From positions 34,344,145 through 34,408,144 of the forward strand of contig NC_049903.1 of the NCBI RefSeq assembly GCF_001411555.2: 64,000 nucleotides of DNA, in the 5' to 3' direction. Every line of letters starts with the position of its first letter. Position 1 is the stretch's first letter. This DNA comes from Juglans regia. Its lineage: Eukaryota; Streptophyta; Magnoliopsida; Fagales; Juglandaceae. The notes below the pieces were generated by a model, which saw only the letters and a program-made list of their open reading frames with translations, had not been told where the DNA came from and did no database searches. Below are positions 46,615-57,987 of the stretch, in pieces. A program made the position numbers and the translations under genes.

Positions 46615-49386
46615 ATGGCATGGGATTGCAGGGGACTCGCCCAACCCAAAGCAATTAGAAATTTAAGGGTCAATATTAAGAAATATAACCCAGGCATTAT
46701 CTTTTTGTCGAAAACCATAGTGCTAGTAAAACTCATCTTATCTATTGTGAATAGTTTAGGTTTCTACCATTTTGGTAGCTGTCCAGCCTCAGGAAGAAAA
46801 GAGGGCTTATTACTTTTGTGGCGTTCGAGTGTTGAAGCAAAACCTGTACATCTTAATATGAATGCAATTTTAGTTTTAATTTATTCTGGCCCTCCATATC
46901 ATCCTTGGTTGATTACATATGTCTATGCACCAGCTCAATGTCAGTTTAAAGCAAACTTCTGGAACAACTAGGACTCAACGTATTAAGCATTTACGGGAGC
47001 TTGGGTTTGTATAGGAGATTTTAATGACCTCCTCAACTAATCAAAGAAATTCGGCAGGTTTCCGATTTCTTCATATCAATTGGAGGACTCAAAACTCTAA
47101 TGGAAAACCATGGACTTATTGACATTGGTTTCACAGGTCTTTATTTCACATGGTCAAACAACAAACATAGTAATGCACTTATAAGAGAAATATTGGATTG
47201 TGGGATCGTAAATAAAAAATGGAGACTGCTTTTCCCAGACGCAACACTACACCATATGGCATATTCGACCTCAGACCACCATCTGTTTCTATTGCACACA
47301 ACAACAAATCAACAAAGAGCGTCCTCCTTCAAATTTGAAGAATTTTGGATTCACAAGCCACTCGGTCAAATTATAATCAAAGAAGCATGGAGCAAACAAT
47401 GCAATGGTTCCCTAGCCTACATATTGTGCAAAAAATTCAAGTCCACAAAAGAAGCTCTTAAACTATGTAATAGAGTTCACTTTGGAAAAATTTGGGCCAA
47501 TATTCAGAATATAGAAAGGGAACTCCTCGAAGTACAAAGTAGCCCCACAACTTTCGAAACCAAGAAAGAGAGAAACACATTCAATTTAATCTCCAAGACA
47601 AATTAAGAATGAAGAAATCTTATGGTGTTAAAAATCCAGAATCGCATGGTTGACATCCTCGGACCTCAACACCAAATTATTTAATCTATCAATAACAATT
47701 TGAAGGAGAAATCGGGACTAGATAATTAGACAATGGACCAAATTATTATTGAATCTTCTTTTATTAATGATTTTCGGTCTATATACATCTCCACAAAACC
47801 ACAAGTCTTGGGGTTATTAGAAAATCTGTTTGAAAGGCAAGTCACATATCAAAAAAATGAGTTGCTTAGTTCTACACATAGTGAAGAAGAAATTTTTTGC
47901 ACACTAAAACAAATCTCAAGCTAGAAAGCGCTAGGTCCGGATGGTATGACGACACTATTCTATAGACATTACTGGAGTACCATAAAAAAAGAAGTCATAG
48001 AAGCAATACAATTTTTTTTTTCCAGAATGGAAAGTTCTTGAGACAAATGAATCACATAAACATAACCCTCATCCCCAAAATCTCAAATCTAAGCTCTCCA
48101 TACCATTATCATCCCATTAGTCTAACAAATATCATCTACAAAATCATCAGCAAAATATTGGCTAACCACTTCAAATCTCCTTTGTTCAATATTATCTCCC
48201 CTCTCCAATCGATTTTTGTTCATGGCTGTAACATCAAAGAGAACACAATGATAGCTTATGAACTATTTCATTACCTTAAAATAAAATCAGGAAAAATAGT
48301 TCTAATGGCTATAAAACTTGATATGGAAAAAAACTTTGATTTTGTTGAGTGGAATTTTCTATTTACGGTGATGCAAGTCTTGGGATATAGCCAAAAGTGG
48401 ATTAGTATGATAAAAGAATGTATTACAACAACAACCTTCTCAATTCTTATAAGTGGTTCACCCAGAGGTTTCTTCAAAGCACAAAGATGACTTAGACAAG
48501 GAGACCCCATCTCACATTTCCTCTTCATACTGAACACATAGGTGTTATCAAGACTTGTAATCAAATTAGAAATCCAAGAAAATTTTGAAGGTATCAAACC
48601 AAGATGGGAATAGTCCACCAATATCGCACCTCCTATTTGCGGACGATACTATCATATTTGGGAAAGCTAGCGAAAGAAATGCTCAACCCATTTTTGAAAG
48701 CCTAGAGAAATACCAGCTTTGGTCAGGACAAAAAAAATTCAAAACAAGTATTCTATCTTCGTCATAAGAAATACCAATGCAACAACCAAAACTTCAATCT
48801 CCCAGTTTATTGACATACAATTCCTCATCCTCAAGAATGAAATATCTAGGCCTCCCTACTTCTTTGAATAGAACAAAAAGAAAGAACTATCATGAGTTAT
48901 TGGAAAAAGTGGGGAAAAACTATAGGGTTGGAAGTCGAAGCTACTCTCGCAACCAGGTAGAACCATGCTAATTAGAACAGTGGTCATCGTAATTTCATCT
49001 TATCAAATGCCATCTTTCTTACTGCCGAAATCAGTATGCAAGACTCTAGATTCCAACCTCAAAAGTTTTTGGTGGGGCTTTTCGAAAGATTAAAAAAAAA
49101 ATGACTTTTAAGTCTTGGAAATCCATATGCCAACAAAGAAATCTGGAGGCCTTGGTCTTAGACTGATGGACAATATGAATCTAGCACCTCTAGTGAATAC
49201 TGGATGAGAAATGAGCAAAGAAAATTCTAGCTTGTGGCACTCTATTCTCTTAGCAAAATATCTAAAATCCATCAACTTTTGGAATGCAACCCCAAAATCA
49301 TTAGACTCATGGCTATGGAAAAGAATCCTCAAAACGAGAGATCTACTCACAAAAGCCATATGCTACCAAATAAACAATAGATTATT
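46615..49386 (+). pseudogene. LINE ORF2, endonuclease and reverse-transcriptase parts
   Basis: The endonuclease starts MAWDCRGLAQPKAIRNLR. The catalytic-glutamate motif reads LSKT rather than LSET, DFND is present near 47020, and TSDHH lies near 47270. Reverse transcriptase follows from about 48038 (NITLIPKISN, PISLTNIIYKIISKILA, then LFADDTIIFGKA near 48628). A run of stops and shifts (for example 48488, 48538, 48611) breaks it. The end at KAICYQINNRL is cut by the solo LTR at 49387 and resumes at 51657. Confidence 0.85.
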
Positions 49387-51651
49387 TGTGAGATCCATAA
49401 TTCTTGAGTTTTTAATTTAATGTATATTTTTATTAAATGTGTTATTTTATTTTATTTATTGGTATTGTAATTTATTTTGGTGTATTTTAATTTGGGTTTT
49501 TATTTCCTTGCTATTATTATTTATGTTATTCTTGGGCTTGTTTATTGTAGTGTTTTATTTGTGGGCTGTGTGTGTGTTGTGTTTAAACCAACCCAACCTG
49601 TGTGCAGCATCAAGCCCAGCCTTGTGTTTTGAGGACCCAGTCCGAGTGAAGCTTAGCCCAACCCTTAAAGAGTTTTGAGCCCAGCCTGTGCGGCTCGTGT
49701 TGAGCCCAGCCCGTGCGGCTTTTGGTACCCAACTCCCCCTTAGTGGAACGACACCGTTTTGGATGGAACTTAGGGTTCCATCATTTTCTCCTTTGCGTCG
49801 TGCATCACATTTCTTCTTCCTTCTATCTTCTTCCAGCAGCTGCTGCCATGGTCGTGTGGACCTTAGTCACGCAACTCAGCCGCAAGCCGCCACCTCCATC
49901 TTCCTTTATTCCTCTCTGTGTCATTCGGTGGAGGCTCCGAAAAGCTCACTGTTGAGCTGCCACTGCTCACGGCCACCACCACCTTCCACCATTCCCGTAA
50001 GTAGCTTCATGTTGCCTGGTGGAGCACTCTGTGATGCGCTGTTCAGCTGTCGTGCCACACGTCCGCACGAAATGCTTATTCTCCTCCACGACTTGCTGCC
50101 CTTTTTGTGCCTTTCAATCGTGCGACACACAGCTCCTCAAAACCACCTTGCTTAGTCTATATATAGTCCTCGGTTTTCCTTAGTTTGATGGCTTCTGAAT
50201 TCCTCCTCCTCCTTTTTGTTTAAAGCTTTTTCATCTCTAAGTTTTAGTTTATGGTACTATGAATTTTAATGGTTAAATCCAAGAGTGAGGAGTTGTGCCG
50301 TGCTTTCTTTGTTCTTAAATTGTGAAAAACTTCACTCGGATTCTTGGGGAATTTTTGTACTTGTCGTGAGCTTCGCCGTGTGCTGCCGCCTTGAGCATCA
50401 CCCTTTCGCTTGATTTTTCAGAATTTTTCCATCTTCATTTTGTATGTAATTTTTCAGTTTTTAAATAATATTGTTGTATTTGTCTTTCATAAACTGTTGA
50501 TTGTGTTCGTCTGTTGGAATTGGGCCTTGGGCCGTTGAAGCGTTGGGATGCAAATTGGAGTTGTTGGAATTGGGCCTTGGGCCGGATTGGAGGACGGGAT
50601 TTTACTTGTAATTGTGAAATTGTGTATTTGTTGACCATTTTATGTAAGTAAGTTATTTCATTCAATAAATTGTTGATTGTATATTTATCATTTTTAATAA
50701 AATTGTGTTGTGATATCACGTTGTTTGTTTGGAATTGTGACTGAACATGTGGGTGCATGTGTATCACGACTTTAAGTCGAGATGAGACATTATCTCAGTG
50801 AAGCTCCTCTGGTCACTCGGGAGTGTAACAGACTGACGTGACATTCCCTGAGTTGTCGTAGGGCGATGACGGGAACGAACGAGACGATAACGCTCTCATA
50901 CTGATTCTGTGACCTTTTGGCTGGCGAGGTTAGAGGATGTTTGGCCATGTACGCGCTGGGCGCGGAACTGGGCATCGCTCGTTACGAAATCTCATGCACG
51001 GACGTTACCCGTGGTGTGACGATGAGAGCCAGGTCGTGCGGACGGTCCATAGGGGAGACCATGATGCATGCTTATTAATAATAGTTATGAATGAGCCAAA
51101 ATGAGATTCTTGGCGTGAGTGGTTAAAAATGGTATTTTTGGAAAAAAGAAAATGTGGTGTTGTTTTATGCAATATATGTCCGTATGGGGACGCGTGATTA
51201 TTTATGTATCTCTTGGATGTTGTTTTGGTTAATTACTTGCTGAGATGTCATAATCTCATTGTGGTATTTTACCCTACGGTTTCGTCTTATGGTGCCGTAG
51301 AGTCTGACGTAGAGCCCGAGTATGAACCTGAGGGATCAGCTCTGCCGGAGGTTTGAGTTGTTGAGATTTTGTTCAACGTTATGGGATTTGTTTCCCTTAT
51401 GTTATTTCCTATCTTTAATTTATCTGTCAGATGACTGTATAATTCTTGTAAAGTTATTTTCCTGTTTTTGAACAATTCTGATACTTTATAAAGAAAGAGA
51501 TTTTATTTTTTCGCTGCGAATATTATTTTGTACACTTATTGCATGATGTACACATTCTGAGCATTGGTCTTTGGGGTGCGTGATCCGTGTGGTCATCATC
51601 CCTGTGTCACAAACTCCACAAGATTAACACGTGGGGGTCGAGGGCGCCACA
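49387..51651 (+). mobile_element. 2.27-kb solo LTR inserted in LINE ORF2 (LTR C)
   Basis: Starts TGTGAGATCC and ends GAGGGCGCCACA. TTATT is duplicated on both sides (49382-49386 and 51652-51656), and removing the insert restores the LINE reading frame across the join. No gag/pol or primer site lies inside, so recombination between LTRs probably left it solo. It has an acidic mini-frame ending at 51354-51356 and a local repeat of TTGGAATTGGGCCTTGGGCC (50515 and 50564). Confidence 0.88.
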
Positions 51652-51656
51652 TTATT

Positions 51657-52930
51657 GGTCAATGTATGGTCAGGACCTTGGATTCCTATAATGGAAAATT
51701 TCACACCAAAGTCGATTCAGCAAATGAACCAGGTACATCCCCTTTTGAAAGTCTCTAACATGATCATAGAAAACTCCCGGTCTTGAAATATTCCAAAAAT
51801 GAAAATTTTCTTTGAACAAGAGGCATCACCGAAATCCAAAAAAGTTGAGACAGGACCAACTGATATGGTCCCCAAATCACAATGGGGAATTTTCAATCAA
51901 AACAACTTATCCTGTAGTTGCAAGCAATCCCGGCAACACTCAGCAAAGCTTCTCGATTTCTATTTTTAAAGATCTATGTAGATTGAAAATTCATGGTCAT
52001 CAAAAGCTGCTTCTCTGGAAAATATTATGGAACATCATTCCCACCAGAAAACAATTGAGCATTGTTGCTCCTCAACTCCACTCAGAATATTGCCCACTGT
52101 GTAATGTAATGAAGCTAAAGAACTGCACTCCATCTCTTCATAGAATGCCCCATCACTTGGATCCTATGGTAGCAAAGCATTTGGTTTCTAAATCTCGCAG
52201 CACCATCAATAAACTCTATATCAAACTAGATACAAATGGTTCTCAACCTAGGAAAGGAGTTATGACTAAATTCCTAGGTTGAGAACTAAATGACTTAGAA
52301 AAACATCATTTCCAACGATTTGCAGTAATCATATTGGATTTCATCTGGAGACAAAGGAATGAAATAGTCCACAATCACACAATTCTCTCTCTCAAGAAAG
52401 CAAAAGACCAACTGGACCAGACCTATCGAGCTTATAGACACGCATGGGAAGAAAAACAAAATAGTCAAAGGAAAGTCTGGAAACCTCTCCCACAGAACCA
52501 ATGGAGCTTCTCCTTTGATGCAGCAGTCAGAGAATCATTCTCAACAACCTTCGTTGTTTGCCTTGATCACAACGAAAAGAAACTGGAAATATGGACCTAA
52601 AAAATCCAATCCACAGATCCAAAGATAGTTGAAGCTTCAGCAGCTCTTTTGGAGTCACAGTTAGCAACACATCTCCTAAAAAATCAAGTAATATTGGAGG
52701 GAGATGCACAAACTGTTATAACAGCCATCGAAAGTACATATTCAACTCCAAGTTGGCAAATCACTCCAATTATAGATGAGATTCAACAAAATTTTCAACA
52801 ACATAAGGATTGGAAAATTTCCAAAATCCATTGAACCCAAAATCAACGTGCACATTCAGTGGTGCAATGGATAGAAACCAACTCAGCTTTTGGTTGTATG
52901 CTTTTAAGTATTTTTAATATTAAGCACGGG
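51657..52930 (+). pseudogene. LINE ORF2 C-terminal part (zf-RVT and RNase H)
   Basis: It continues directly from 49386: VNVWSGPWIP, then DQLIWSPNHNGEFSIKTTY, a zf-RVT block (KIHGHQKLLLWKILWNIIPT with C and H ligands) and RNase H (WSFSFDAAVRESFS, VILEGDAQTVITAI). Several stops interrupt it (near 52280, 52600, 52833). Confidence 0.85.
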
Positions 52931-53221
52931 TGATTAGAAAAAAATAAAATAAACTAAAGAAGTTATGGATGATTGAAGATTCGGTTGGTAGAAATTAATG
53001 CCCCGACTCCACAAATATTTGTCCTTCCCACGTTTAAGTTCTACTGCTATTATATCTACTTATATATAAAGCGCGAAGAGCTCTGTAACAGTGTTTTCGT
53101 CTAACATTTTTTTTCCAATTTTACCCTTACTGTTATTCCAAATCTACGGTTTTGCCACTGAGAATTTTTCCATTTTGCCACTGTCTCTCCTGCGCGCGAG
53201 CCCCTCCTCCTCTCTCCCCCG

Positions 53222-53541
53222 TTCGTTTCTTCATCTGCTACGGTGCGCCGCCGCACGCCGTCGTGCTCGACACCGCCGCTCTCATTCTCTTCCCCTACGA
53301 CCGGCGTCCATTCCCTTCCAATCTCAGCCCCTCTCGTGCTGTCGTTGACCGCCACGAGCGAATCGAAGCCGCGGCCCGTCCGATTCTTCGTCGCCTCCAG
53401 TGCTCTGCCGCACGCCGGCGTGGCCAACACCGCCCCACCCATTCTCTTCCCCTCCGTCCGGCGTTCCTCCCCTTCCAATATCAGCTCCTATCGTGCCGCC
53501 GTTAACCGCCATGACGAATCCAAGCCGCCGCGGCTCTGTTT
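53222..53541 (+). repeat. CpG-rich tandem duplication, period about 158 bp
   Basis: Two units (about 53222-53380 and 53381-53541) share CCGCACGCCG, ATTCTCTTCCCCT, GGCGT-C-TCCCCTTCCAAT and GCCGCCGTTAACCGCCA-like blocks. Both strands are open in several frames only because the patch is GC-rich, so the long reading frames are not evidence of a gene. Confidence 0.75.
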
Positions 53542-53844
53542 TTTTTTTTAATTTAATTTAATTTAATTTTATTGATAGGAGCGTTGTGTCTTTATTGTGT
53601 TTTATTTCCTTTAATTTTGAATTATGTAAATATTGAATTGAATTGTTACAGTTTCAGTATAAATCTAATTTTTTTTTTATTAATGGTTTTTGTTTAATGA
53701 TTTATTAAGAAATAAACTTAAATATTTTTTTTTCATTTTTGGATAAATTGAATAGTTTATTAATTAACTTGAAATTAATTACACTATTTGAGGTAGATCT
53801 ATAATTTTTAATGTACTATAGTTTGTTTAATTTTTTTTAAAGGA

Positions 53845-54090
53845 AAATAATAGGATTACTACTCTCCTACTACTCATTTACTACTCTTTTTATATTTAAT
53901 TTTTTTTAAAATTTTTTATTTTACTTAATGGTTAAGGAAGTGATTATTAATAAAATTATATATTTTTTTAATTTTTTCGATTAAGGATGTTAAAAAAATA
54001 TTTCAAAGAAAATGATAAAAAAATAAAAAACTTGAAATTAACTATGAGTAGTAATTGGGTAGTAATATGGTAGTAACCCTATCATTACCT
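53845..54090. mobile_element. MITE with 36-bp imperfect inverted repeats
   Basis: Left arm: ATAGGATTACTACTCTCCTA then CTACTCATTTACTACT. Right arm reversed: ATAGGGTTACTACCATATTA then CTACCCAATTACTACT. Interior is AT-rich. The TSD is uncertain. Confidence 0.75.
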
Positions 54091-54599
54091 TTTTTTAAAT
54101 GTAAAGGATGAGACTTTATAAAATATATGATTAAATTATTTAATACTTACCACTGTAGTTTTGAATTTTAAAGCTGACACATTATATATTTATTTTGAAA
54201 ATAACAAATATACAACATGCGCATCCAACTATAATTATTAAGAGTAATAATAGTAGATTGGTTAGTATAATTACAAATTTTCATAAGGAAATAAATTATA
54301 ACTTCTTAATAATTTAAAAATATAATATGTCATTATTATTATTTTATTTACCCAAATGTGAAAATGTTAAATAAATTAATGCTTTTTATTGTTATTATTT
54401 TTTATAGTGTTTTTGTTTTAATAATATTAAAAAGAGTTATGAAAACTTTTGAAGTAAATTAAGATGATCTGGTTTGCATTTTTAAATTAAAAGCTAAACT
54501 GCCTTTGAACTAACGCAATAATTTAACATTATTTCTAGTGTTAAATAATATGGTCTAGAATATGTTAATATATATTAGAACATTTTTAATTTTTTCCTT

Positions 54600-54870
54600 C
54601 TCTGAAAATTTATATAATGTTGGAGAGAGTTAGATGAGATGAAATTTTATAAAAAATAATTGAAAGAGAGAAAGAGTTAAATAAAAAATATTATAAAATT
54701 AAAATATTATCAGACACTTAGATTATAATTTTATAATATTATTTTTATTTTAAAATTTAAAAAGATAAATTATATTTTATTTGAAATTTGAAATTTTGAG
54801 AAAGTTGTAATGATTATTTTTAAAATTTTGTATTTCAGTTATGTTTAAAAAGGAGATATGATATGATATG
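54600..54870. mobile_element. degenerate MITE of the GATGAGATGAG family
   Basis: The left part has GTTAGATGAGATGAAATTTT, the middle a TTATAATATTATTTTTATTT core, and the right GAGAAAGTTGTAATGATTAT with AGATATGATATGATATGA. Block order matches the copies at 1730 and 10872, with more divergence. Confidence 0.5.
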
Positions 54871-56009
54871 AAAATTTTGGAATAAAATCTATTTTCAAAT
54901 AGACTTTTATTTGAAAATAAGTAAGGGATGAACAATGTTCTTATCAATTTCTCTCTCTCTCTTTTTTCCTTTTTTCTCATCAAATCCGGTTCTCTTATGT
55001 TTTTGCTCTTTTGTTGATTAGGTGAGTTTGGATACTGAGGTTTTTTTTTTTTTGATAGCTTAGATCCTAATTGAGATGAGATTAGTTGAAATGAAAATTA
55101 AAAGTTAAATAAAATATTGTTAGAATATTATTTTTTAATATTATAGAAACATTAGTCTTTTAAACAAGAGATTTTGGTAAGGTTAACCAAATAATATTTT
55201 ATTTTTAGTAAAAGAAATAATCTTAATTTGCTTATGGATGTTACATTTCATTTAAATGCATTCAATTTTTGAGTTTGCTGCCTAACAAGATCCAAGATTC
55301 TCATTATATATTATTTTATCTGGAACTCGCAAAAATACTATTGGATATAAGCATTGATATTAGGGTTTATAATATGAGATAAAAAAGGAAATGATTTAGT
55401 TAAAAATCCTTATTCATATGCTGCTTGTGATAATATGATGATTTACTTTACACGATGATTCTATCTGAAATTGATCATATTTTACTTCCTATTATACATC
55501 TTACAATATTTAATAGTAGACAACTGTTGCCCTTAACTAGTATATATATATATATATATTAGTCTTGTCTTGTAACTATTTCTAGGTGTTCTCTCTCGAC
55601 CTAAACTCATGCTTAGACTATTAGACATGCATACTCCTTGAATTACAGCCTTACCAAACGTACGTCCTGAAAATGTGCAACCCACTCACCAAAATGAGCC
55701 ACATCAAGCCTATACACCATGGCAATCATTTGAAATGCAAGTTGCTTTCATGAGAATTTACTTCTCTTCCCAGATATTCTACTCTCACTTGCTCTACCTA
55801 CAGACCAATGTAATAGCCTTTATAGTTTATCCCCAGGCCTCCATAAATTCATCCCAAAGCCATGCACTAGCTTTGCAAAAACCACCTGCAGTTGGAATAA
55901 AGGCATTAAAAATTCACGCCTTTCTTACCACTCGATCTACACGTTTTGTTAGGAAACTGAATCTTCTTCTTTAGTCATTAAGTAAGGAAACAAGAGATTT
56001 AAATAGAAG

Positions 56010-56510
56010 CTCTATTTTTTATAAATGGGGAAAACGGCGCGCAAGCAAAAGAATGCTTGGCAAACTTTGAAACAAACAAATCGAGATGAGTCGCTTATAT
56101 ATACACCCTCTCCAAGATGGAGTATACAACTCAAGTAAACCCATCCTGCGTAATAAAATCTGAATTTGTTGAATGCCAAGAGGCTTTGTACATACATCAA
56201 CCATTGCAGATTTCTTGGCACAAAAGAGTTGAGCTAGCTGTCATGAAGAAGACAAAGAACTTGAAAAATAACTAGGTAACTTTACAAACGGTAGAGGGCA
56301 TTGATCTACTCTCTACCTCTGTTGATGATCGAGAAACATTAGCTTCTTTCTTGGAACTCAATGATACAAGTGTGTCACCAAGAAGGATACAAAACTCAAT
56401 AATAGAAAAACAAGTTTGAAAACAGCTATAGGCCGATCTGAATCTGAAAACGCTGTCCTGTAGTGGCTTTATAATACCTCCAAACTCGATGTGCTGCACT
56501 TAAGTGAGGC
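56010..56510 (-). pseudogene. Copia RNase H and 3' pol fragment
   Basis: On the minus strand, LGDTLVSLSSKKEANVSRSS followed by TEVESRSMPSTVCKVT is the Copia RNase H end. Downstream a shifted frame has CTKPLGIQQIQILLRRMGLL, the usual pol C-terminus. Stops and shifts lie between. No LTRs are seen, so it is an orphan fragment of a Copia lineage different from the one at 39-46 kb. Confidence 0.75.
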
Positions 56511-57987
56511 TGCCGAGGTTGATACAAGACAAACCATCGTGATGCATCACTAAACAAAAAGATCTATAGGATTTGTAGCAACGGTATCAAACTTGTTAGA
56601 ATTAGGAAAGGATATTATATACGCGTTTCAGATTAGCAAATAAGATCAAAATTGAAAACCTTTATTTTTTTGGTACACATTTACAAAAAAAAAAAAAAAA
56701 TCTAGGAAAAGACCAATGAACTAAATGATAGTGCCAAAGGTGAAAAGGGATCTTTGATTACGGAAGAACTAAGTGATGATCTGAAATTTGAGAAGATAGC
56801 TTGAGAAGTTGATTGAGTAGGCTGAACATGAGATTGCTGCGAAAAATAATAGAGGCCTCCTTGCTCTTTAGCCATTCCAATCGTCCTCCAATGTAGAGAT
56901 CTAATCAATTTACAGACTGAAATTAATTAGGTTGAAAGTGAAACTAGGAAGACAAGGGACATGATCAGTTTAATTAAATTAGAGAATCAGAAAGATTATA
57001 AACAGTTCTAATGTGTTACCAAAAAAATTTCTCTATTATGAAGTTTTACAGATGTCGGAATAATAAGTTTTATGGAAATTGAACTTTCAGTATGATCAGT
57101 AGAAGGAAAACTAGGCCATGAATGATTTTTACGACTAAAGACAACGAATTTTTGAAATGCCTGACAGATTTTAGAAACTGTGATGTTATGGGTCTCCTTC
57201 ACTTAGGAATCCCAAAACCTTTACTTTTTTCTCTTATTGGGGCGAATCTGGAACAGTGCTTGAAGATGTGGGTGGGGTGCATCGTGCTGCATATTGCTTC
57301 TTCCATTGATGAGTGACACATGATCCATGCAGATCCTTGAAGATACACGTACGTGTGAGATAATCTAAAGAATTCAGGATTTTCCAGTGATCTCATTGTA
57401 GGATTTTTTTTTTTCTTTTTCAAAGTCATTTTTTATGGATGACTCCCTCCTGATGTTTTTGGAAAGAGGAGTATTATAGTAACAAATAGATTATTACACA
57501 AAAGTAATATTTTAAATTGACGTGATTTTATGTGATGATCTGTTAAATCTATTTTATAATAAAGATAATTTTACAATCTGTTAAATTATATCAAAATACA
57601 TCAGTTTGTAAAATTATTTTTATGTAATCATTCTAATACTCTCTCTTGGAAATAAAGACGACCTTAGTCGTTGTTAAAAGTCACACTCGCGTCCTAACAA
57701 GCGCATAGGTGACGTTATGGTGGCGTCAAGAAAGGCCGCTAACCCAATCTAATGTTTCGCCTCAACAAGGTGCTCAGCTGGACTCTTGTGCCAAGGGAAG
57801 AACGCAGGCCAGTTCCGTGAAAATCTCCTTATCTAAGAGAAAGCGAGGGACTCGTTTGAGTCTTGGTCCTCTACCAAAGTACTAACTTTTTGGGGAGAAT
57901 AACTCTTCCGAGTGCCCCGCTCTTCAGACAATTCTCGTTTTCTTTTCTTTTTCTCCTTTCTCTTCAAACATTGCCAACCAACCAACC
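56511..57987. other. intergenic region and presumed EF-P promoter
   Basis: No supported gene. It contains an A-run (56685-56700), a MITE (57484-57640) and, from about 57650, a less AT-rich stretch with CT-rich sequence just before the EF-P start (TCTCCTTTCTCTTCAAAC), plausibly 5'UTR. Confidence 0.5.
57484..57640. mobile_element. palindromic MITE upstream of EF-P
   Basis: Left end TAGATTATTACACAAAAGTA. Right end reversed TTAGAATGATTACATAAAAA. Both continue into an AATTTTA(C/A)A(A/T)-type block, giving imperfect inverted arms of about 40 bp. Similar to the unit at 35501-35631. Confidence 0.6.

Larger units (their letters stand above)
37706..52951 (+). mobile_element. near full-length LINE, split by two LTR insertions
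   Basis: Exact 14-bp duplications AACTAAAGAAGTTA flank it (37692-37705 and 52952-52965). Without the Copia element (7004 bp plus its 5-bp duplication) and the solo LTR (2265 plus 5) about 5.97 kb remain, the expected size of a plant L1-type LINE. ORF1-like sequence lies at 37861-39209. ORF2 is in pieces at 46615-49386 and 51657-52930. The element ends in GATTAGAAAAAAATAAAATAA. Many stops and frameshifts make it inactive. Confidence 0.88.
52966..55660. other. intergenic region with a GC-rich patch and MITEs
   Basis: A CpG-rich patch (53190-53541) stands out in very AT-rich DNA. The rest is AT-rich with two MITEs (53845-54090 and 54600-54870), a partial MITE at 55066-55145 and a (TA)n tract at 55542-55559. 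No gene is supported. Confidence 0.55.

Noticed and set aside
53054..53100. Helitron 5' terminus
   Set aside because: The TC start after A and the TATATATAAAGCGCG string are suggestive, but I found no CTRR end with a hairpin, so I did not annotate it as an element.
53101..53551. Overlapping open frames on both strands of the GC-rich patch as genes
   Set aside because: They are open because the patch is GC-rich and internally duplicated. No domain, no consistent start, no splice support.
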